Positions 25,648 to 33,781 of a stretch of DNA of 63,030 nucleotides are shown here, piece after piece. The translations under genes were made by a program, and so were the position numbers. The stretch spans positions 1 to 63,030 of the forward strand of contig NCRB01000010.1 of assembly GCA_002894665.1 (NCBI GenBank), read 5' to 3'. Below the pieces are notes generated by a model that had not been told where the DNA came from, did not search any database, and saw nothing but the letters and a program-made list of their open reading frames with translations. Within the stretch, counting starts at the first letter, position 1; each line of letters opens with the position of its first letter. The DNA is from Salinivenus iranica. Its GTDB lineage: Bacteria; Bacteroidota; Rhodothermia; Rhodothermales; Salinibacteraceae.

Positions 25648-27147
25648 ATGGGACAACAATCGCTCATCCTCGTCCTTCTCGCGTCGCTGACCGTCGGCGT
25701 CGTCCTCTACACCACCGGCCGCACCAATGACGGCGGTACGCAGGTTACCGCCGTGGCCCAGGCCGATGACTTCGGCCGCGAGGCCGCGCAGGTGGGCCTG
25801 GAGCGGATGGTCCGACGCCTCGTGTCGACCCCGCTCGTGTGGGCCGACACCGCCGCGTTCACAATTCCGGAGACGACGTACGGCCCGGCCACCTACCGCA
25901 CGCGCATCGTGGACTACCTCCATGCACACGGCCCGGCGAAGCCCGCCCCGGCCATTGAATCTACAATGGTGCTCGACGACACGGTGACTGTAGAGTCGGT
26001 GGGTACGTTCGTAGACGGTCGCACTGGCGACCCGCGAGAGTACGTTCTCCGCGCCACCTACATCAAAGGCGTTACGGACGTCGGCATCGGCTATCCCTCG
26101 CGGATGGCGTTCGCCACCGACAAGACCCTCACGATGAACGGCAACAATGAGGTGCGTCAAGGCACATCGGACTACCCGGCGAACGTGCACGCGAACGGGA
26201 TGCTCGACGTGTTCGGAAGCTCGCGGGTGGAGGGGACGGGATCGTACTCGGACCAGCTGAGCGGCGGTTCCCCATCGTCTCACTTCTTTCCGCCCACACA
26301 AGAAGATGGCAGTATGCCTCCGCTCACGCAGAGCGTGGATCCCGTGCCGTTCATTCCGACGGATTTCTCCGACCTGACGCGGTTCTCCGGGGCCGAGGCA
26401 TACACCGTGGCCTCTGGCGGCGGTGGTGGGAACGGGAAGGGAAAAGGGAAGGGGGGAGGCAATGGGAATGGAGAGGGCCAGGGCGGAGGAAGGGGATTCC
26501 AGATTTCCGGTAACTCGGTGGAGAACCTGGAGTCGTCCGGCTGGCAGCAGAACCTAGGCGGCGCCACTGTTACTGGCGCTGGCACGCCCGACAACCCCTT
26601 CCAGTGGTTTATTAACGGCGACCTGGGGCTTCAGGGGAACAGTGGGCTTCAGTTTTATCGTGACGGCACCAACGCCTACGGCAAGCGCAATCAGGCGCAC
26701 ATCGAGATCTACGTGAACGGGGATCTGACACTCGGCGGGGGAGGAAACACCGGAATGATCACCCCGACTTACGAACAGGTCCCGTCGGCGACAACGTCCG
26801 CGACGATCGTCCAGAACTGGATTGCCGAGAATCTTCCCGAGGGCGTTTCGCTGTGGATCTACGTAAATGGCAACGTCACCTTTAACGGAAATGTCGGCCT
26901 GGTCGGGCGCATCAAGGCAAATGGCTCGGTTGACTTCAAGGGCGGCGGAAACAAGACCAACGTGATCGGTGGGGTGGAGGCCATTGGCGACATCACGCCG
27001 AAGGGCGGCATCATGGTGTACTCAACGCTCCCGGCCTCGACCGGCACCGAGCCGTCGCTGAATTACAACGTGCCGCAGGGCGTCCACCTGATCGCCTACA
27101 CCGAGTGGATGGAGGGGGCGACCCCGGTGATAGCTGAGGCGCCCTGA
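25648..27147 (+). CDS. Pilin-like protein 4 with Gly-rich linker and beta-repeat domain (PilX/tip-like)
   Basis: 499 aa from ATG 25648. The first residues, MGQQSLILVLLASLTVGVVL, are a sister of the pilin N-terminus (MGQQQLLLLVL). An alpha1-like segment (AAQVGLERMVRRLVSTP) follows. At about residues 262-287 there is a low-complexity stretch of Gly, Lys, Asn and Glu. The C-terminal half has short beta motifs (INGDLGLQGNSG, VNGDLTLGGGG, VNGNVTFNGNVG, ANGSVDFKGGG) that suggest a beta-solenoid such as those of polymer-forming proteins. Large size and position suggest a tip or adhesive minor pilin. An upstream in-frame GTG at 25609 is less likely. Confidence 0.6.
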   Translation: MGQQSLILVLLASLTVGVVLYTTGRTNDGGTQVTAVAQADDFGREAAQVGLERMVRRLVSTPLVWADTAAFTIPETTYGPATYRTRIVDYLHAHGPAKPAPAIESTMVLDDTVTVESVGTFVDGRTGDPREYVLRATYIKGVTDVGIGYPSRMAFATDKTLTMNGNNEVRQGTSDYPANVHANGMLDVFGSSRVEGTGSYSDQLSGGSPSSHFFPPTQEDGSMPPLTQSVDPVPFIPTDFSDLTRFSGAEAYTVASGGGGGNGKGKGKGGGNGNGEGQGGGRGFQISGNSVENLESSGWQQNLGGATVTGAGTPDNPFQWFINGDLGLQGNSGLQFYRDGTNAYGKRNQAHIEIYVNGDLTLGGGGNTGMITPTYEQVPSATTSATIVQNWIAENLPEGVSLWIYVNGNVTFNGNVGLVGRIKANGSVDFKGGGNKTNVIGGVEAIGDITPKGGIMVYSTLPASTGTEPSLNYNVPQGVHLIAYTEWMEGATPVIAEAP

Positions 27148-27205
27148 TGGGCGGGCGATCTTGTTGGCGCATACAAGAGTGGGGGAAAACGGACGGTCTG
27201 AAGGA

Positions 27206-27270
27206 AGTGCGCCAAACCTCCCTATCCGGGAGGAAAATGCGGCGCACTCCACTCGGGCCACTGGATAGGG
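27206..27270 (+). promoter_or_regulatory. Structured leader of the PilT-like gene, pseudoknot possible
   Basis: AGTGCGCC (27206-27213) pairs with GGCGCACT (27241-27248). Inside, CCTCCC (27217-27222) pairs with GGGAGG (27228-27233), leaving loop TATCC (27223-27227). GGATA at 27263-27267 is complementary to that loop. The set lies 60-124 nt before the start codon, in a 182-bp gap inside an otherwise tight operon. No known riboswitch class was matched. Confidence 0.45.
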
Positions 27271-27329
27271 GACACGCGACCCGGGCCGACGATATTGGGG
27301 CAGCCCCTTCACCCCTATCACGCCCATAA

Positions 27330-28589
27330 ATGACGCTCTCTCCCTCCACTTCTGACGTCGCGTCCGCCGCCCCGATCGACCTTCCGGTTGCCCTTCGCTC
27401 CCTCGCGCAGCGCGCCCCCGAGGACCTCGACGGCCCCCGCCGGGTCCGCTGGTACGCCGAGCAGGTTCAGGCCCTTGGCGAGGCCGACCGCGAGGCGGGC
27501 CGCACCCAGTTTGCGGCGCTGGCCCGCCGGATGATGGACCTGAACGCCTCGGACCTCGACCTCGGCGGCCCCGCGGCCAACGAGCAGATCTGGTACCGGG
27601 TCGACGGCCGCAAAGAAGCGTACCCCGACTGCGGGCACCTCTCGATGGCTGAGGCCGACGTACTCCTCGTCGTTCTCCTTGCTCCGCACCAACTGGAGCA
27701 GCTCCTGGACCACTTCGCCGTCGACTTCGGCTATTCGCTGGCCGTCGACGAGGACGAGGCCGACCGCCGCTTCCGCACCACCGTCTACTTCGATCAGGGG
27801 CACCTCGCGCTCTCGATGCGCATGCTGGCGTGGGCCCCGCGCCCCCTGCGCTCTCTCGGCTTTCATCCCCTCATCGAGCGCGGCTTCATGTTCCGCTACG
27901 TGCGCGACGGACTGACGCTCTTTACGGGCGTGACCGGCTCCGGAAAAAGCACCACGCTCGACGCCATCGTCGACGCCAACAATCAGGACATTGAGGGCCA
28001 CGTCCTGATTGTCGCCCAGCCGCTCGAGTACATTCACACCTCCAAGAAGTGCATCGTGCGGCACCGCGAGGTCGGCACCGATGTCGATAGCTTTGTCGAT
28101 GGCATGGTGCAGGGCCTGCGCCAGGACCCCGACATCGTCGTGGTGGGAGAAATGCGCGACCCCGAAACGATCTCGACGGCCATGGAGATGGCCGACACCG
28201 GCCACAAGGTCTTCTCGACGCTCCACACCGGAAGCGCGATCGAGACCATCGACCGCATTGTGGCCGAGTACCCAACCGACGAGCAGGACCGGGTGCGCCA
28301 CCGCCTCGCCGACGTGCTCCGCTGCGTGGTCTCGCAGAAGCTGCTCCCCGCCGTGGGCGGCGGGCGCGTGCTCGCCAAGGAAGTGCTCTGGATGACCCCC
28401 TCCTCCCGCGCCGCCATCAAAAACGGCAACGTGGGCGAGATCTACCAGATGATCTGGCAGGGCACCGACCAGGGCATGACCACGCTGGAGCAGGACCTGA
28501 CCCGACTCGTGCGCAACGGCGACATCACGCTCGACGTGGCGATGAGCTACGCCAATAACAAGCGGCGCCTACTGCAACTCCTGAAATAG
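27330..28589 (+). CDS. PilT-like type IV pilus ATPase with altered Asp box
   Basis: 419 aa. The N-terminal half (about 1-180) is longer and more acidic than in classic PilT and only loosely PAS-like. Walker A is GVTGSGKSTT (200-209), Walker B DIVVVGEMRD with Glu274, and the His box FSTLHTGSAIETIDRI with His299. The C-terminus lacks the tetracysteine, as in PilT. The Asp box, normally EDPIE, reads AQPLE (229-233). PilT retracts pili; the gene lies in the same operon as the extension ATPase, so it may be the retraction motor or a second, divergent motor. Confidence 0.85.
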   Translation: MTLSPSTSDVASAAPIDLPVALRSLAQRAPEDLDGPRRVRWYAEQVQALGEADREAGRTQFAALARRMMDLNASDLDLGGPAANEQIWYRVDGRKEAYPDCGHLSMAEADVLLVVLLAPHQLEQLLDHFAVDFGYSLAVDEDEADRRFRTTVYFDQGHLALSMRMLAWAPRPLRSLGFHPLIERGFMFRYVRDGLTLFTGVTGSGKSTTLDAIVDANNQDIEGHVLIVAQPLEYIHTSKKCIVRHREVGTDVDSFVDGMVQGLRQDPDIVVVGEMRDPETISTAMEMADTGHKVFSTLHTGSAIETIDRIVAEYPTDEQDRVRHRLADVLRCVVSQKLLPAVGGGRVLAKEVLWMTPSSRAAIKNGNVGEIYQMIWQGTDQGMTTLEQDLTRLVRNGDITLDVAMSYANNKRRLLQLLK

Positions 28590-28625
28590 CCCCCGTTCCG
28601 TTCCCCCCTTCGACTGTTCCCTTCC

Positions 28626-30356
28626 ATGGCCTCTCCCGACTCTTCCCCCCGCACGGTCCTGGGCGTGTCCCTCACGCCCGACACCATCGAAGCGGTGCTC
28701 CTCCGCACGTCCGACACGGGCGACAAGGTGCTCCACCGCATGGTGCGCCCGCGCCACCAATCGGGCGGCGCCACCACGTCCGATGATTTTTCGGACGTGC
28801 TCCCCGGCATGAAAACGAGCGACGAGGCGGACTTCACGCTGGAGGTGGGCACTGGAGATAACGACCTCGACCTGGACGACCCGGTGCTCCGGTCGCTGCA
28901 AAAAGACGATGCGTCCGGGGGCACCGCCACCTTGTTTACCGCCCAGCTCCGCGAGATCCTTGCGGAGTGCCAGCGAAAGACGGGCGAACGGCCGGACCTT
29001 GCGTTCTGTGTAGACACGCCCGACGTGGCGTACGTTGAGCTGACCGTATCGGCCGCGGCGGTGGAACCCCAAACCTTCTGGGAGCAGGCCGCCGCCCTCG
29101 CCTCCCGAACGAGCAACGAGCAGCGCGCCCTCCTCGACGCCCTCCGCGCTGCCTACGACGCCCCCTTCGACGCCGATCGCGTGGCGTTCGTCCCCATGGC
29201 GTCCGACGGGCCGGATCGGCGGGTCCTCGCGCTCGTGCCCACGCGTCAGGAGTCGGTGACCCCGACGCTTCGGGCGCTGGCCGCAACGGACGAGACGGTC
29301 GACACTGCCGGCCGCCTGCTCGACACAGAGGCCTCCCTGCTCACCCACCTCGCGGCCACGCGCATTTCCCCGGCGTCGGACGAGACGACCGCCGTGGTCC
29401 GAGTGGGCAGCGAGGACACCCTGCTGCTCTTCCTAACCGGCACCGAGCTCCGTCACGTTGAGCGTCTCCGCTCGCTCACGGCCTTCGATCCGGCGGAGAC
29501 GATTTGCAGCCGGGTGCTCCTTCACCAGGACGAGTACCGAATCAAAGACATCCACCACGTCCTGCTGGCCGGCGGGCCCCGCGACGGACGCCTGGCCGAG
29601 CGCTTCGAGGCCTTTTACGACGACGCCACCGTGCACGTCCTCCACGACGGCCTTCTGGACGCGGACGTATCGCTCGGGACCGACGTGTCGCTCACGCCGG
29701 ACGCGGGGCTGGCCCTTGCGGTCGCGCAGCGAATGGTGCACGCGCCCACGGTCAATCTCTTCGGCGCCGGCGCGCACACCCGGCCCCGAGCCCCCTCGGC
29801 CATCGCCTGGCACACCGTGGCGGTCCTCGCCCTTCTCTTTGCGGTGGCCCTCTTCTTCGGGTGGCGCTATATGGAGCGCGAGCAGGAAATCGCCCAGGTG
29901 CAGCAGCGCCACGCCCTCACCCCGGTGGAGATGCCCAAGCTGACGCCCGAGGCCCTGAAGGTCCGCGTCGACAGCCTGAACGCCGTCCACCGCACGTACA
30001 CCCGTGCCCTCCACGTGCTCGACTCGCTCCTCGTGGGGAGCGACGAGTGGAGCCGGGCCATCGAGCGCACGTCCCAGCTGACGGGCGAGATTGATGGCAT
30101 CTGGTTCGACAACTGGAGCATCGACGCGTCTACCATCAAACTGCAGGGCCACGCGCTCAAGCGCAGCAACCTGGCGGCCCTCACCCGGGCCCTCGACGGC
30201 ACGGTACAGGAGCTCAAGTTTACCGACATCCAGGGGGCACGCGCGTACCCCTTCGTCATTACCGTGCCGCGCCAGATCGAACTGCCGGACGTGACCAAGA
30301 AGCTGCGGGAGGAGGCGCTCACCCCGCCGCCCGTACAGACCGTCTCGACGCCGTAG
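28626..30356 (+). CDS. PilM-PilN fusion protein
   Basis: 576 aa. Residues about 10-370 look like a PilM actin-like ATPase (TVLGVSLTPDTIEAVLL at the start, LLAGGPRDGRLAERFEAF near the end, with long acidic insertions). A transmembrane helix follows near 391-415 (HTVAVLALLFAVALFFGW). A PilN-like coiled-coil plus small alpha/beta domain ends the protein (IDGIWFDNWSIDASTIKLQG, LKFTDIQ). PilM and PilN form the cytoplasm-to-periplasm alignment link and are normally separate proteins that bind each other, so fusion keeps them stoichiometric. The gap from the PilT-like gene is 36 bp. Confidence 0.75.
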   Translation: MASPDSSPRTVLGVSLTPDTIEAVLLRTSDTGDKVLHRMVRPRHQSGGATTSDDFSDVLPGMKTSDEADFTLEVGTGDNDLDLDDPVLRSLQKDDASGGTATLFTAQLREILAECQRKTGERPDLAFCVDTPDVAYVELTVSAAAVEPQTFWEQAAALASRTSNEQRALLDALRAAYDAPFDADRVAFVPMASDGPDRRVLALVPTRQESVTPTLRALAATDETVDTAGRLLDTEASLLTHLAATRISPASDETTAVVRVGSEDTLLLFLTGTELRHVERLRSLTAFDPAETICSRVLLHQDEYRIKDIHHVLLAGGPRDGRLAERFEAFYDDATVHVLHDGLLDADVSLGTDVSLTPDAGLALAVAQRMVHAPTVNLFGAGAHTRPRAPSAIAWHTVAVLALLFAVALFFGWRYMEREQEIAQVQQRHALTPVEMPKLTPEALKVRVDSLNAVHRTYTRALHVLDSLLVGSDEWSRAIERTSQLTGEIDGIWFDNWSIDASTIKLQGHALKRSNLAALTRALDGTVQELKFTDIQGARAYPFVITVPRQIELPDVTKKLREEALTPPPVQTVSTP

Positions 30357-30405
30357 GAGTTCACCCGCCCGCTTCCGTTCGCCCCCTTCCGCCCCGTCGC
30401 CTCAG

Positions 30406-31347
30406 ATGAACGCAACCCGTAACACTCTCCTTCTTCTTGGCCTTCTCGTGCTCGTCGCCGGTGCCGGCTATTACGTCACCGAAGTGTACCAGCCCTCCGC
30501 TCGCCAGCGACTCGACGACATGAGCCGGGTCGCACGGAGCCAACAGGGTGAGGTGGCCCAGCTGCTGGCGGAGGCCGACATGTCGGCCGACCGGGCCGAG
30601 GAAACCGTCCGCAAATGGAACGCCCGCTACCGGTACGTGCCCGCGGCCCTCGAAACCCCCGACATCGTGGAGTACCTCGAAGGGCACACGGCCACCGGCT
30701 TCGAGGCCTTCAACATGCGCCTTCAGGGCGTCACAACCGCGCCCGATGTTAGCCGATACACGTTCAGCGTCGACGGGACCGGCTACTACCAGAACCTCTA
30801 CGACTTCATCTGGGCGATGGAGAACAACCCCGAGTTCTACCGAATCCGCGACCTCAACATGAGTCGCACCGAAGTGCAGGACGTCCGCACCGGCAGCCGG
30901 CGCGACATGGTCCGTTTCACGATGACGCTCGACGCGTACTTTATGGGCCTCGAGGGCCTCAGCACAGAGCGAGATGAACTTGCCCGCGTGCCCGAGGCCT
31001 ATCTGCCCGCCCGCACCCTGGCCGATAACTCCTTCTACCCGCACGTGCGAGTGCAGGCACCACGGTCGGCCGACGACGATCGGCTCGATGTAGAGCGGGG
31101 CACGCTGCTGTCGATTGCCGGCAACCGCGCCATCTTCCAGGACGGCACCACGCAGTACATCGTCTACGAAGGGTCTACGGTCCGGCACGGCACCATCGAG
31201 CGCATCGACCCCATCAACGTCGTCGTGCGCGCCAGCCTCACGAAGGATGGGCGCACCGAAACGGTCGACATCCAGATGGAGGCGGCCCGGCCGTCCTACC
31301 GGCAGGCCGAGGGCAACTCTGAACTCGTGCCGATTGATACGAACTAA
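30406..31347 (+). CDS. PilO/PilP-like alignment protein
   Basis: 313 aa. An N-terminal helix (TLLLLGLLVLVAGAGYYV) is followed by a coiled coil (about 32-75) and a ferredoxin-like domain with GYYQNLYDFIWAMENNPEFY, the typical PilO/GspM pattern. The last 90 residues form a small beta domain (LDVERGTLLSIAGNRAIFQD, STVRHGTIERIDP) that could replace PilP, which links to the secretin. No separate pilP gene is present. The assignment rests on architecture and order (PilM-N, O, secretin). Confidence 0.65.
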   Translation: MNATRNTLLLLGLLVLVAGAGYYVTEVYQPSARQRLDDMSRVARSQQGEVAQLLAEADMSADRAEETVRKWNARYRYVPAALETPDIVEYLEGHTATGFEAFNMRLQGVTTAPDVSRYTFSVDGTGYYQNLYDFIWAMENNPEFYRIRDLNMSRTEVQDVRTGSRRDMVRFTMTLDAYFMGLEGLSTERDELARVPEAYLPARTLADNSFYPHVRVQAPRSADDDRLDVERGTLLSIAGNRAIFQDGTTQYIVYEGSTVRHGTIERIDPINVVVRASLTKDGRTETVDIQMEAARPSYRQAEGNSELVPIDTN

Positions 31348-31365
31348 CCCCTCTATCGCTGTTCC

Positions 31366-31392
31366 CCGGCGCGCCGATCAGGGGCGCGCCGG
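31366..31392 (+). terminator. GC-rich hairpin between the PilO-like and secretin genes
   Basis: CCGGCGCGCC (31366-31375) and GGCGCGCCGG (31383-31392) form a perfect 10-bp stem with a 7-nt loop, followed by TCCTTTCT. It is partly terminator-like and could set a lower or separate level for the secretin. Confidence 0.55.
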
Positions 31393-31426
31393 TCCTTTCT
31401 CCCCGCACCCCCTCTCCCTCTCTACA

Positions 31427-32812
31427 ATGTTCACACGCAACGCTCTCCTTTGTCTACGTGCTGCACTCGGCCTTCTCGCCGGCGTGGTTCTGCTCAGCGG
31501 GGCCGTGGTCCTTCCGGCCCAGGCCCAGGAACCGACCCAGCGCCAGCTCCGCACCTACATTCCCCCGGACCAGATCGTCTCGTTCCTCCCGACGACCCCG
31601 TTCGACCAGTTCATTGACTTCATCAATCCCATCTTTTCCAGTGTCACGGGCAAGCAGGTCATCGATCCCGAGTCGCGCAGCGATGCCATTGGCGTGTCCG
31701 TCACGCGCATGCAGTTCTTCGACGCGTTCGAGCTTGTGCTGCAGGCACAGGGCCTCACCTACCGCGAGACCGAGCGGTACTTTATTGTGCAGGAAGAGGA
31801 GTCCCAGACGGACCGGAGGGATCGGGACGAGCGGGCCGCGCCGGCGACGACGGCGACGAAGACCATGCCGGCGTCGCTGGGGACCTCCGAAATCAAGATT
31901 AGTGCGCTCCTCTTTGAGGTGAACCTGTCGCGGGTCCGCGAGCTGGGGCTCAACTGGAGTGTCTTCCTCGCGCCGGACGGCCAGGGACAGCAGGGAGGCG
32001 GAGGGGGGGGCACGGGCGATTCGGGGAACCGGCCGCGCTTTAAGCTCAATCCGCGTGAACTGGGCGGCCCGCTCGGCGACTTCTTCAACAACGACGAGAT
32101 CACCGCGCCCGAGGAGATTGACTTTGGCGACCTGGCCCGGTTCTTCCGCGCCCTGGAAGACGACGGCATCGGCAAAACCCTTGCCCAGCCCAGCGTCTCG
32201 GTACAGAGTGAGGAGCAGGGCCGCATCCAGATCGGCTCCGACATTCCAATCCAGGTGCGCGACTTTGCCGGAAACACGATCACCCAGTTCATCTCGACCG
32301 GCATTATTGTCGACGTCGTGCCGACCCTCATCACGGAGGCGCTGCCCGACTCGGCCGGCACGCCGCTCGATTTCGTTCACCTCGACGTGAAGGTGGAGCG
32401 TTCCAGCGGCCGGCCGTTTGGCAGCAGCGTGGCGGTGGACCGCAACACGGCCGAAACGCAGGTCCTCCTTCTCAACCGTGAGCAGACCGCAATTGGCGGG
32501 CTGTACTCGACCGACTTCACCACGAGCCGTCGCGGCCTCCCAATTCTTAAAGATCTGCCCCCCTGGTTCTTCGGCCTGCGCTACGTGTTCGGTCGGGAAA
32601 CGAAGACGATCGCTCGTCGCGAGCTCATCATCGTGCTGCAGGCGGAAGTGATCGATCCGGTCTCTGTGCGGGCGGGCCGCAACCTCCCGACGGACCTGCT
32701 GGAGCAGCGTCGCCGCGAGGTGGAGCAGCGCGTGCGCACCTTCAGCCCGGAGGCGAGCGAGACCCTCGGCCCGGAGAATGTCCTGCCGTCGAAGGTCGAC
32801 GACAAGAACTAA
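31427..32812 (+). CDS. pilQ: Secretin (PilQ/GspD family), short form
   Basis: 461 aa from ATG 31427, after which LRAALGLLAGVVLLSGAVV is a signal peptide ending AQAQ. A small N0/STN-like domain covers about 30-125 (TPFDQFIDFINPIFSSVTGK, FELVLQAQGLTYRETERYFI). The secretin domain follows (SEIKISALLFEVNLSRVREL, KTLAQPSVSVQSEEQG, RRGLPILKDLPPWFFGLRYV). A Gly-rich loop near 180-200 probably belongs to the gate. It forms the outer-membrane channel. At 461 aa it lacks the several N domains and AMIN repeats of Proteobacterial PilQ. Confidence 0.9.
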   Translation: MFTRNALLCLRAALGLLAGVVLLSGAVVLPAQAQEPTQRQLRTYIPPDQIVSFLPTTPFDQFIDFINPIFSSVTGKQVIDPESRSDAIGVSVTRMQFFDAFELVLQAQGLTYRETERYFIVQEEESQTDRRDRDERAAPATTATKTMPASLGTSEIKISALLFEVNLSRVRELGLNWSVFLAPDGQGQQGGGGGGTGDSGNRPRFKLNPRELGGPLGDFFNNDEITAPEEIDFGDLARFFRALEDDGIGKTLAQPSVSVQSEEQGRIQIGSDIPIQVRDFAGNTITQFISTGIIVDVVPTLITEALPDSAGTPLDFVHLDVKVERSSGRPFGSSVAVDRNTAETQVLLLNREQTAIGGLYSTDFTTSRRGLPILKDLPPWFFGLRYVFGRETKTIARRELIIVLQAEVIDPVSVRAGRNLPTDLLEQRRREVEQRVRTFSPEASETLGPENVLPSKVDDKN

Positions 32813-32882
32813 CTGCGGCCCTGCTCCTCATGTGCTGATTCTGACTCGGGGCCCGTCGGCGGGGCGGACCCGAGGCAGACAC

Positions 32883-33695
32883 ATGAGAGCATCGTGGGTC
32901 TTTCATTCTGCGATCTCTGTCCTCATGATCCTTCGATTCCTGTTCCTGTTTCTGGCGAGTCTGCTCCCAAGCGTGTCCGCGGTGGGGCAGACGGCGGCGC
33001 CCTCGGCCGATCGTCCTGTTCGCCTCGTCGACATTGCCGCCCCCCGGACACTCGATGCTGGGGGCGTCGGGCACTTCCGGGCACAGGTGGCCCCGGAGTC
33101 GATGCGGCCCGTGAACTACCTCTGGGATTTTGGTGACGGCACGTTGTCCGTAGGGACGCTCGTGTCGCACGCCTACACGAGTCCGGGCACGTACACCCTC
33201 ATGGTGACGGCCCGAAATGAGCGCGGACGCGATACACTCACCGCCCAGGTGACGGTGGAAGTGCCGAGAGAAGACGTAGAGGTAGGATCGCCGACGTCTG
33301 CTGCTTCGGCGTCCGCCTCCAAGGAGGTCGCCGCGCCCTCTGATGAGCGCGGACCGGACGACACGGCGGCCCCCGCACGTCGGGTCACGTTCTCACGCAC
33401 CGCGCTCTTCGGTGGGGGCGGCGTAACGCACGAGACGGGCGGGGTCACCTGGGTGCTTGCGTCGGATCTCTGGGCAGAACGGGCCCGCGACCGGATGCTG
33501 TACCACCGGCTGCGCGGGCTGCGGGCCGATGTGGTGATCGACACGACCGGACGGGGCAGTCCGGCCTACCGGGTGGTGGTGGGCCAGTTTGCCTCCGAGG
33601 ACGAGGCCCTTGCGGCACGGGCGTGGCTCCCGGACGGGACCGATCATGCGTGGCTGTTGAAACTAGAGCCGACGTCCCGCTCGGTCCGGCCGTAA
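32883..33695 (+). CDS. Exported PKD-SPOR protein
   Basis: 270 aa from ATG 32883; ATG 32925 gives a compact signal peptide (LRFLFLFLASLLPSVSAVGQ). A PKD domain (NYLWDFGDGTLSVGTLVSHA, SPGTYTLMVTARNERG) at about 50-125 is followed by an acidic disordered linker and a C-terminal SPOR domain (PAYRVVVGQFASEDEALAAR), which binds denuded peptidoglycan. It follows the secretin gene by 70 bp in the same direction. It may anchor the machine to the cell wall. Confidence 0.75.
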   Translation: MRASWVFHSAISVLMILRFLFLFLASLLPSVSAVGQTAAPSADRPVRLVDIAAPRTLDAGGVGHFRAQVAPESMRPVNYLWDFGDGTLSVGTLVSHAYTSPGTYTLMVTARNERGRDTLTAQVTVEVPREDVEVGSPTSAASASASKEVAAPSDERGPDDTAAPARRVTFSRTALFGGGGVTHETGGVTWVLASDLWAERARDRMLYHRLRGLRADVVIDTTGRGSPAYRVVVGQFASEDEALAARAWLPDGTDHAWLLKLEPTSRSVRP

Positions 33696-33781
33696 CGGCC
33701 AACGGAACTCCCCGCTCGCTCGTAGGTGTTGGCGGACTGAAGAATGCTGTTCCCGCCCCGCACTCACGATCGCGCCGTGCG

